From assembly GCA_026399755.1 (NCBI GenBank), contig JAPLQI010000035.1, positions 33,825-97,824 of the forward strand: 64,000 nucleotides of DNA, read 5' to 3'. Both the position numbers and the translations under genes were made by a program. This document shows positions 36,628 through 43,543 of this stretch, one piece after another. The number at the start of each line of letters is the position of its first letter. The first letter of the stretch is position 1. The notes beneath the pieces were generated by a model that saw only the letters and a list, made by a program, of their open reading frames with translations, had not been told where the DNA came from and ran no database searches. This DNA is from Pseudomonadota bacterium. Lineage in GTDB: Bacteria > Pseudomonadota > Gammaproteobacteria > Burkholderiales > Chitinibacteraceae.

Positions 36628-37422
36628 ATGACGGCACAAATCAAAATAGAGCAGGTTAATAAAGTTTTTAAAACGCCTGGCGACGATGTGGTGGCCTTGC
36701 GGGATATTAATCTGGAGATCCCCAATGGGCAGTTTGTTTGCCTGCTTGGGCCATCGGGCTGTGGCAAATCAACCTTGCTCAACGCGGTGGCGGGGTTTTC
36801 TCATCCAACAAGTGGCAGCATCACCGTAGATGGCACGCAGATTAAAGACACTGGGCCAGATCGCGGCATGGTGTTTCAGGAATATGCGCTGTTCCCATGG
36901 ATGACGGTTGAGCAGAATATTGCCTTTGGCCTGACCATCCAAAAAATGCCGCAGGAGCAGATTGATAGCAAAGTGGTTGAGCTGCTAGAAACACTGAAGC
37001 TGGTGGAGTTTCGCAAGCGTTTTCCTAAGGATTTATCTGGCGGCATGCGCCAACGCGTGGCCATTGCGCGTATTTTGGCACTCAATTCGCCGATTATGCT
37101 GATGGACGAGCCCTTTGGCGCGCTGGATGCGCTCACCCGCCGCAGCTTGCAAGATGAGCTACTTAAAATATGGCAAGAGCATAAAAAGACCATTTTGTTT
37201 GTGACCCACAGCATCGAGGAATCAATCTATCTGGCCGATCGCATCATTGTGCTCACTTACCGCCCTGGCACAGTGAAGCGCGATGTGCTGGTGGATATTC
37301 CAAGACCGCGCGATCCTAGCTCGGCCGAATTCAACACGCTTAAACGCGAGCTTGGTGCCTTGGTGATGGAAGAGCAGCAGCGCCATCAGCAGGCTGAGCT
37401 ATGCGGCTCTAGCTCTGATTAA
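36628..37422 (+). CDS. ABC importer ATPase (NitT/TauT type)
   Basis: A 264-residue ATPase with Walker A GPSGCGKST, Q-loop VFQEYALFPWM, signature LSGGMRQR, Walker B IMLMDEPFGALD and the switch His in VTHSIEES. It belongs with SsuB/TauB/NrtD. It is translated with the permease (4-bp gap) and is followed 2 bp later by the sensor kinase gene, so all five genes of the operon are tightly packed. Confidence 0.93.
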   Translation: MTAQIKIEQVNKVFKTPGDDVVALRDINLEIPNGQFVCLLGPSGCGKSTLLNAVAGFSHPTSGSITVDGTQIKDTGPDRGMVFQEYALFPWMTVEQNIAFGLTIQKMPQEQIDSKVVELLETLKLVEFRKRFPKDLSGGMRQRVAIARILALNSPIMLMDEPFGALDALTRRSLQDELLKIWQEHKKTILFVTHSIEESIYLADRIIVLTYRPGTVKRDVLVDIPRPRDPSSAEFNTLKRELGALVMEEQQRHQQAELCGSSSD

Positions 37423-37424
37423 AG

Positions 37425-39248
37425 ATGCTTAAACCAGCGCGATATTTCTGGATATTAGCGACACTTTGTCTGGCGGGCAGCCTGTTGTGGCTGGCCGCCA
37501 GCTGGAGTGAGCGCAGCGCGCTGGCGCAATTGCGCACGGCTGGTCAGCATCGCCTCGATGTTTACACCGGCAGCTTGCGCAATGCGGTAGAGCGCTACAC
37601 ATGGCTGCCCTTTGTTTTATCCAGCCAGCGTGATCTCGCCGATTTACTGCGTGCTCCGCAAGATGCAGTGCTCTTGGAACGGGTCAATCGCCATCTAAAA
37701 GCGGTGAACGATGCGGCGCAGGCCTCGGCGATTTATGTTTTAAATGCTGAAGGCTTGGCGCTGGCATCCAGTAACTGGGATAGCCCGCAGAGCTATATCG
37801 GCAATAACTATGCGTTTCGGCCTTACTTTCAGCAAGCCCGCCTGGGCTATGCAGGGCGTTTTTATGGCGTGGGCTTTACTACACAACAACCCGGTTATTT
37901 TTTATCTTATCCAATCAGAGATGGCGAGCGGGTGCTGGGCGTGGTGGCGGCCAAAGTGAGCCTCGATGCGCTAGAGAATAATTGGCGAGCCACCGGCGAG
38001 CGCATGCTGGTGAGTGATAAAGATGGCATTGCTTTTTTAGCCACCGATCCGGCTTGGAAGTGGCACACGCTGGCCCCATTGCCCGGCTATACGCTGCGAT
38101 ATATTAAAGAGAGCCGCCAATATGGCCGCAATATTTTTCCAGAGCTGGCTTTGTTAAAGCAGCAGCGCTTGGATAGCAATACCCAATTGGCACGCTTTAA
38201 AACAGGTGGTGATCAATCCGATGTGCTGGTGCAAACCGCCAAAGTGCCTGATCTGGGCTGGCAAATGGTGCTGTTTACGGATCTCACCCCGATTCGGCAG
38301 GGCGTGAGCCGTGTCTTGCTTGGCACCAGCTTGGGTCTATTGGCTTTGCTGGCCTGGTATTTATTTTGGCGGCAAAGGCGGCGGCGTATTCGTGATAATT
38401 TGCGCGCCAGTCAAGCGCTTAAACAGGCGCATGATCAGCTAGAACAAAAAGTAGCGGCGCGTACCGATGATTTGCTGGGGGCCAATACCCAGTTGCAGCG
38501 CGAAATTGCCGAGCGTATTCGCACCGAGCTTGATCTGCGTGCGGCGCAAAATGAGCTGGTGCAAGCAGGCAAAATGGCCGTGCTGGGCCAGATGGCCGCC
38601 GGTGTCACTCATGAGCTTAACCAGCCGCTGACGGCCATGCGCGCCTTGGCCGACAATGCCAAATTGCTGCTGGAGCGCGGCAATATCACTGAGGTAGCGG
38701 GCAATCTGCTGTATATCAGCCAACTGACCGAGCGCATGGGCAAAATCACCGGCCAGCTGCGCTCTTTTGCCCGAAAAAGCGATAATCGCGCCGAGCCGGT
38801 ACTGCTGAAGCAATCCATTGCCAATGCGCTGCTTTTGCTGGAGCAACGCTTACGCCAGCAAAGGGTGGCGTTAAATATCGAGCAGCCCGATCAGGTTTGG
38901 GTGCTGTGCAATGCGGTACGGCTGGAGCAAGTGCTGATTAATTTACTTAGAAACGCTTTGGATGCGGTAAAAAACCAGCCCGATGCCAGCATCTCGCTGG
39001 CGGTGCAGCAGCTGCAAGGCAAAGTAAAAATAAGCGTGCTGGATAATGGCTCCGGCATTGCCGAAGAGCAGTTGTCTAATGTGTTTGATCCCTTTTTTAC
39101 TACCAAGGGCGACGCTGAGGGTTTGGGCTTGGGACTGGCGATTTCGCTATCAATTGTGCGTGATTTTGGTGGCAATTTGCAGGCCAGCAATCGCCCGGAA
39201 GGTGGGGCTTGTTTTGAGCTGGAATTATTAGCAGCCTGCCGGGCTTAA
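37425..39248 (+). CDS. DctB-like sensor histidine kinase
   Basis: A 607-residue membrane kinase: helix near 8-26, periplasmic double-Cache domain (about 40-285), helix near 292-315 (LLGTSLGLLALLAWYLFW), coiled coil, HisKA with the His in AAGVTHELNQPLTAMRA, and HATPase with INLLRNALDAVKNQ and GLGLGLAIS. The architecture matches DctB, the C4-dicarboxylate sensor, but here it is tied to a NitT/TauT-type ABC importer, so the ligand is probably the transported compound. Its last codons (AACRA and stop) lie within the left end of the mobile-like element at 39231. Confidence 0.9.
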   Translation: MLKPARYFWILATLCLAGSLLWLAASWSERSALAQLRTAGQHRLDVYTGSLRNAVERYTWLPFVLSSQRDLADLLRAPQDAVLLERVNRHLKAVNDAAQASAIYVLNAEGLALASSNWDSPQSYIGNNYAFRPYFQQARLGYAGRFYGVGFTTQQPGYFLSYPIRDGERVLGVVAAKVSLDALENNWRATGERMLVSDKDGIAFLATDPAWKWHTLAPLPGYTLRYIKESRQYGRNIFPELALLKQQRLDSNTQLARFKTGGDQSDVLVQTAKVPDLGWQMVLFTDLTPIRQGVSRVLLGTSLGLLALLAWYLFWRQRRRRIRDNLRASQALKQAHDQLEQKVAARTDDLLGANTQLQREIAERIRTELDLRAAQNELVQAGKMAVLGQMAAGVTHELNQPLTAMRALADNAKLLLERGNITEVAGNLLYISQLTERMGKITGQLRSFARKSDNRAEPVLLKQSIANALLLLEQRLRQQRVALNIEQPDQVWVLCNAVRLEQVLINLLRNALDAVKNQPDASISLAVQQLQGKVKISVLDNGSGIAEEQLSNVFDPFFTTKGDAEGLGLGLAISLSIVRDFGGNLQASNRPEGGACFELELLAACRA

Positions 39249-39392
39249 GACTGATCTACTGCGGAAAAGCCGGATTTGGCCATATTTCACGCATTTTTTC
39301 GTTGAATAGCTGGCTATTCGCCTCAAAAATCCGGGAAATCTGTCTCAAACCGGTCTTTCCCTCGTTACGATCGCTTAAGCCCGACAGGCTGC
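39231..39392. mobile_element. 162-bp MITE-like element overlapping the end of the dctB-like gene
   Basis: GCAGCCTGCCGGGCTTAAG and CTTAAGCCCGACAGGCTGC are 19-bp terminal inverted repeats with one mismatch. The interior has CATATTTCACGCATTTTTTCG and a central inverted repeat, shared with the elements at 50711-50878 and (decayed) 19799-19980. The left end supplies the last codons and stop of the kinase gene, and the right end stops 19 bp before the next ATG. No coding capacity. Confidence 0.8.
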
Positions 39393-39411
39393 CAGCGCCA
39401 CAGGAGCCGCA

Positions 39412-40725
39412 ATGAAAGTGCTATTGATCGACGATGAAGCAATGATCCGCCACGCAGGCAGCCAAACGCTGGAGCTGGCAGGCTTTGCGGTGGAGACCTT
39501 TGCCGACGCCGAATCGGCCCTGCCATTTTTGCAAACCGATTTTGCTGGCGTGGTGGTGTGTGATGTGTGCTTGCCGGGGCTGGACGGTTTGCAGCTACTG
39601 GCCAAAAGTGTGCAGCAGGATGCCGAGCTGCCCGTGGTGCTGATTACCGGCCACGGCGATGTGGCGATGGCGGTGCAGGCGATGCGGGATGGCGCTTATG
39701 ATTTTATCGAAAAACCTTTTTCATCCGAGCAGCTGATCGAAGTGGTGCGGCGGGCAGAGGAAAAACGCAAATTGGTGCTGGAAAACCGCCAACTACGGCG
39801 TGAATTAGAGCGCAGATCCGGCATAGAAGGGCGCTTGCTGGGGCGCGGCGCAGGCATAGAGCAATTGCGCCGCCGCATTATGAATATCGCCGATACCGAC
39901 GCCGATGTACTGATTATGGGCGAAACCGGTACCGGTAAAGAGTTGGTGGCGCGTTGCCTGCACGAGCACAGTCATCGCGCAGCGCATCCCTTTGTGGCGC
40001 TGAACTGCGGCGCGCTACCCGAGCAATTGTTTGAAAGCGAAATCTTCGGCCATGAAGCTGGCGCATTTACCGGCGCAAGCAAGCTGCGGATCGGCAAAAT
40101 TGAATACGCCAATGGCGGCACGCTGTTTCTGGACGAGCTAGAAAGTATGCCGCTAACGCTGCAAGTAAAGTTGTTACGGGTCTTGCAAGAGCGGCAGCTG
40201 GAGCGCCTTGGCGGTAATGTCAGCATCCCTGTGAATTGCCGCGTGATTGCCGCCAGCAAAAGTGATTTAAAGCTATTGAGCGATCAGCAGCAGTTTAGGC
40301 TGGATCTTTACTACCGCTTGAATGTAGCAACCTTGAATCTGCAGCCCCTGCGGGAGCGGCGCGAAGATATCCCGCTATTATTTGAGCATTTTGTCCTGCA
40401 AGCCGCACTGCGCTACCACCGCCCCGCACCGATCGTAGACCCAGCTCGGATGCGGGAGCTGATGCTGCAAAGCTGGCCAGGCAATGTGCGCGAGCTGCGC
40501 AACGTGGCCGATCGCTTTGTGCTGGCGCTGCTGGACGATCTGCCCGCCAGCGAAGCCGCGCTTGATTTACCTTCTTTAGTTGAGCGCTTCGAAAAAAATC
40601 TCATCGAAGACGCCTTGTTAAGAGCCGGAGGCCAAATCACCGCCGCCAGCCTATCCCTCGGCCTGCCGCGTAAAACGTTGTATGACAAAGTGAAGAAATA
40701 TCATTTGGGGGCGGGTGAGGGGTAG
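39412..40725 (+). CDS. DctD-like sigma-54-dependent response regulator
   Basis: A 437-residue NtrC-family activator: receiver domain (about 1-120, DDEAMI, phospho-Asp in VVVCDVCLPGLDG, Lys in IEKPFSS), AAA+ domain (Walker A GETGTGKE, sigma-54 contact loop GAFTGA, Walker B GGTLFLDE) and a C-terminal Fis-type HTH (GQITAASLSLGLPRKTLYDKVKKY). It is probably phosphorylated by the kinase encoded just upstream and activates the sigma-54 promoter at 34751, closing a feedback loop for the importer. The MITE-like element lies between kinase and regulator. Confidence 0.92.
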   Translation: MKVLLIDDEAMIRHAGSQTLELAGFAVETFADAESALPFLQTDFAGVVVCDVCLPGLDGLQLLAKSVQQDAELPVVLITGHGDVAMAVQAMRDGAYDFIEKPFSSEQLIEVVRRAEEKRKLVLENRQLRRELERRSGIEGRLLGRGAGIEQLRRRIMNIADTDADVLIMGETGTGKELVARCLHEHSHRAAHPFVALNCGALPEQLFESEIFGHEAGAFTGASKLRIGKIEYANGGTLFLDELESMPLTLQVKLLRVLQERQLERLGGNVSIPVNCRVIAASKSDLKLLSDQQQFRLDLYYRLNVATLNLQPLRERREDIPLLFEHFVLQAALRYHRPAPIVDPARMRELMLQSWPGNVRELRNVADRFVLALLDDLPASEAALDLPSLVERFEKNLIEDALLRAGGQITAASLSLGLPRKTLYDKVKKYHLGAGEG

Positions 40726-41152
40726 TTTGCAAGGAGAGTTATATGTGGTGCAAGGGCATTTTTGGAGAGCTAGGCATCACTAAGGCTTTTATCATGTGCC
40801 AATTAGCCACTCCATTATGTCATTCGTAGGGCGTTAATAAAGCCAAGCGTTTTTTGCGTGGCTGCATTACGCCGCATGGTGGTTTGCCACATACGGCGCA
40901 ATGCGTCTGGATAAAGCCTCAGACTTATTGCGCCCTTCGGTTTGCTGTAGGTATAACTTGATGTGCATCCTCTCTGGAGTGCCCAGTGAAGGTGCTACGC
41001 CGGAATCTGGCTCTATTTCACTGAGGTTTTTTTTAGACTAAAGCGGCACCCCTGTCGCCATACTCGCGGTTCATTTTTCGTTTTTCTCCGTGAAACTCCG
41101 TGTTCTCCGCGCCCTCCGTGGTTCAAGGTTTGGGTTGTAATGCAACACAGAG
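40726..41152. other. Intergenic region after the sigma-54 regulator gene
   Basis: This 427-bp region has no supported gene. It contains an AGCTAGGCATCACTAAGGC fragment resembling the repeat near 11220, an imperfect inverted repeat of CCGCATGGTGGTTTGCCACATACGGCG type near 40870-40895, and at 41080-41137 a CTCCGTG repeat almost identical to the one at 11332-11389. Confidence 0.55.
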
Positions 41153-41989
41153 CTACTTCACCGCATCCCTAGGCTTATCCAATAGTCGGATTTCTTCTTT
41201 TAGCCATTGCTCATCCTCAGAGCCTACTTCTAGCAAGATCAGTAGTTTATTCCACCACTCTTTGGCGGCGGCTTTGTCACCACGCTCGACGGCGGCGCTG
41301 CCGGCTAGCATCAGGGCATCGGGCTCGCTGGCGTTGACGGAGAGTGATTTGACGAGTAGATCGGTTGGCTTACCCTTGAAGCTCTTATGCTCAATGGCGA
41401 TTACGCCTGCAAAACGGGCGATTTCTCCTGCGTCTTTTTCAATGGCAGGCCATGCTTTTTCGTAAGCGCTGATTGCTTCCGCGTAGCGGGCTTGCGATCG
41501 ATAGCTGCGTGCCAACATCAGCCAGCCTTGTTGATCGTTCGGCTCTAAAACCATCCGTGCTTCAAGTTTTTTAACCATGGCGGCGATTTCATTTGGGCCG
41601 ATATTGGGGCGCTGACGCGTGCTTGGATCGAGCGCGGTGGGCGTGCCCAGCTTGAAATACAACCCGCCTGCGGCTAATGGCAAGATCAGTAGCAGAGTGA
41701 TGACTAGGCCACGCGCAGATCGCTCGTTTAGCGTTGGGCTGGCGTTGCCGACCTCATTAATCAGGCGGCTTTCAGCCTCGAAGCGGGCGATAACGTGATC
41801 GGCTTCGCTTAAACGGCCATAGCGTAAGTCTTCATCCAGCTCGGCTAAAATAGTGTCGTGCAAGGCATAACGCGCGCGGCGAATATCACCGGCTTGCGAG
41901 CGGCCTTTAAGTAGCGGCCAAACCAGCGCGGCCAGTGTGATGACCACCATCAGTGCGCAGATGATGGCAAAGAGGGAGAAAGGATTCAT
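41153..41989 (-). CDS. ccmI: Cytochrome c maturation protein CcmI (CycH)
   Basis: An inner-membrane apocytochrome chaperone that holds apocytochrome c and passes it to the CcmF/CcmH ligation complex. The 278-residue product has an N-terminal helix, a cytoplasmic loop, a second helix (VITLLLILPLAAGGLYF) and a periplasmic TPR-rich domain (DQQGWLMLARSYRSQARYAEAISAYEKA). It is the last gene of the ccm operon. Its ATG overlaps the stop of a short upstream frame (ATGA), which itself starts like ccmI, so translation is probably coupled through that frame. Confidence 0.92.
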   Translation of the reverse strand: MNPFSLFAIICALMVVITLAALVWPLLKGRSQAGDIRRARYALHDTILAELDEDLRYGRLSEADHVIARFEAESRLINEVGNASPTLNERSARGLVITLLLILPLAAGGLYFKLGTPTALDPSTRQRPNIGPNEIAAMVKKLEARMVLEPNDQQGWLMLARSYRSQARYAEAISAYEKAWPAIEKDAGEIARFAGVIAIEHKSFKGKPTDLLVKSLSVNASEPDALMLAGSAAVERGDKAAAKEWWNKLLILLEVGSEDEQWLKEEIRLLDKPRDAVK

Positions 41990-42252
41990 GAGGATGTGCT
42001 CCCTTGCGAGCGGCGATAGGTCGACTCAATGAAGATATGGTTTGAAATAATTCTCCAATATGGCAAGCCGTCATCCCCGAATGGTTTTGTCGGGGATCCA
42101 GCCGTGCTACTGGATTCCCGCCAAAGGCACGCGGGAATGACGGAGTTTGGAATGTGGAAAATTAATAATGATCTAATCCTGGCGATAGCTAGTGTAATCA
42201 CCACCATCAGTGCGCAGATTAGGGTAAATAAGCCAAAGTGCGATGTGTTCAT
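41986..42252 (-). pseudogene. Truncated duplicate of the ccmI 5' end carrying a repeat insertion
   Basis: An 88-codon frame beginning MNTSHFGLFTLICALMVVITLA, clearly a copy of the CcmI start (MNPFSLFAIICALMVVITLA). After about 26 codons it reads through a dRS3-like repeat (42068-42143) and has no further CcmI similarity. It starts in an ATGA overlap with the ccmH stop and ends in an ATGA overlap with the intact ccmI start. It may now serve only as a translational bridge between ccmH and ccmI; a small membrane peptide could still be made. Confidence 0.7.
42068..42143 (+). repeat. dRS3-like repeat inside the ccmI duplicate
   Basis: CCGTCATCCCCGA at the left and GCGGGAATGACGG at the right give inverted ends, with ATTCCCGCC...GCGGGAAT near the right. 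It is the same family as 4090-4163, in the opposite orientation. Confidence 0.65.
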
Positions 42253-42884
42253 TGCGTGTCCTTGCCATTGTTGGTGCCATCAAACTCTGCTCGCAAAGCA
42301 GCCAGCTGGGCCGGATCGACCTCGCTGGGGGCGGCCTTTCGGTGGCGAATTTGCCGCAGCAACAGAAACAAACCAATTAAGAGCAGTAGCGGTGGTAACA
42401 GCCATAAAAGCAGCGTTCTGGCTTTGAATGGCGGGCGGTAAGTGACAAAGTCACCGTAGCGATCGGTCAGGTGGCTGATGATTTGCGGGTTACTGTCGCC
42501 AGCAGCGATGCGCTCTCGCACTTCACGGCGCAGGTCCTCGGCCAGCGGCGCACGCGAGCTGGCTAGGCTTTCATTTTGGCAAACAAGACAGCGCAGCTCG
42601 GCGGATAGCTCGACCAAACGCGCATTCGCTGCCACATCGCTGGCGGCTGGAGCGGCCACCTTGGCCGCTGCGGGCAGCATCAGTGCAAGCCATAATCCAC
42701 ATATAGCCAGAGTGCTAAAACCCAAACCTTGAATCACGGAGGAAAAGGAGGACACAGAGAGCCACGGAGAAAAAAGCCAAGGTTTTCTCTGTGTAACTCC
42801 GTGTTCTCTGTGTCCTCTGTGGTTCAGGGCCTGGGTTTTAATATTTTGTGTTTTAAAATATGCCAATAAGCGGTAGTTATTCAT
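42249..42884 (-). CDS. ccmH: Cytochrome c maturation protein CcmH (CycL) with repeat-derived leader extension
   Basis: The thiol-reducing subunit of the haem ligation complex. The core has the LRCLVCQNESLASS motif (CxxC) in a three-helix periplasmic domain, then a C-terminal membrane helix (LLLWLLPPLLLLIGLFLLL). The frame begins in an ATGA overlap with the ccmG-like gene, but codons 16-57 or so are read from an inserted palindromic repeat (NHRGHREHGVTQRK is its translation). The secretory stretch STLAICGLWLALMLPAAA comes only after it. Either the leader has gained about 40 residues in frame, or translation begins at an internal codon such as GTG 42737. Confidence 0.88.
   Translation of the reverse strand: MNNYRLLAYFKTQNIKTQALNHRGHREHGVTQRKPWLFSPWLSVSSFSSVIQGLGFSTLAICGLWLALMLPAAAKVAAPAASDVAANARLVELSAELRCLVCQNESLASSRAPLAEDLRREVRERIAAGDSNPQIISHLTDRYGDFVTYRPPFKARTLLLWLLPPLLLLIGLFLLLRQIRHRKAAPSEVDPAQLAALRAEFDGTNNGKDTQ
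42717..42840. repeat. CTCTGTG palindromic element inside the ccmH leader region
   Basis: Two roughly 60-bp arms face each other with almost no loop; outer ends are AAAACCCAAACCTTGAATCACGG and TCCTCTGTGGTTCAGGGCC. The CTCYGTGT words are the same as in six other copies in the window. Located within the first 60 codons of ccmH without breaking the frame. Confidence 0.8.
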
Positions 42885-43399
42885 AGCCGTGCCTTTTGCA
42901 GCTCAGGCAGTAGGATGTTTTTAAAGATGTCGGGGGTGACTGCACCGATGTGTTTGTAAGCGATATTGCCGTTTTTATCGATTACAAAAGTCTCAGGCAC
43001 GCCGTACACGCCGTAATCAATGCCCACTCGGCCATCCCTATCCGCTACCACTACCTTGTAAGGATTGCCACGGTTTTGTAGCCATTCTTTGGCGTCCTTA
43101 TCCAAATCTTTATAAGCCAAGCCAACGATGGTGACTTTGTGCTCTGAAGCAATACTGTTGAGCACCGGATGCTCCTGTATGCAGGCGCTGCACCATGAGG
43201 CCCACACATTGAGTAGCCATGCTTGGCCCTTGAGGCTGCTTGACGAAAACTGGTCTGTGGCGTCTAAGCGATCAAGCTTAAATTGCGGCGCAGGCTTGCC
43301 GATCAGCACGGAAGGAATTTCACGCGGATTAAGCGTTAAACCCGCCGCCAGCAACAGCGCCAGTGCCGCAAAAATAATTAAAGGAGCAAAGCGTTTCAT
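42881..43399 (-). CDS. ccmG: Thiol:disulfide interchange protein DsbE/CcmG
   Basis: A periplasmic, membrane-anchored thioredoxin-like protein that reduces apocytochrome c or CcmH for haem ligation. The 172-residue product has an N-terminal helix (LIIFAALALLLAAGLTL) and a thioredoxin fold with the active site in WASWCSACIQEHP and the cis-Pro region YGVYGVPETFVID, which is the CcmG signature. Its stop overlaps the ccmH frame by 4 bp. It is separated from ccmF by 144 bp that is mostly a palindromic repeat. Confidence 0.94.
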   Translation of the reverse strand: MKRFAPLIIFAALALLLAAGLTLNPREIPSVLIGKPAPQFKLDRLDATDQFSSSSLKGQAWLLNVWASWCSACIQEHPVLNSIASEHKVTIVGLAYKDLDKDAKEWLQNRGNPYKVVVADRDGRVGIDYGVYGVPETFVIDKNGNIAYKHIGAVTPDIFKNILLPELQKARL

Positions 43400-43425
43400 T
43401 AAAACTTCCTAAGCTGCATAAAAGG

Positions 43426-43534
43426 TCTGTAGACACAGAGAACGGGAAAAACACGAAGCACACAGAGAAACCCAAAGATAGTCTTGTTTTTTCTTTGTGT
43501 TCTCCGTGTCCTCTTTTTGCTCTGTGTCTACAGA
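43426..43534. mobile_element. 109-bp CTCTGTG element between ccmF and ccmG
   Basis: TCTGTAGACACAGAG and CTCTGTGTCTACAGA are perfect 15-bp terminal inverted repeats. The interior is made of CACAGAG/CTCCGTG words. The element fills most of the ccmF-ccmG spacer and could fold into a long mRNA hairpin. Same ends as 45571-45798. Confidence 0.8.
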
Positions 43535-43543
43535 TTTTAGGGT

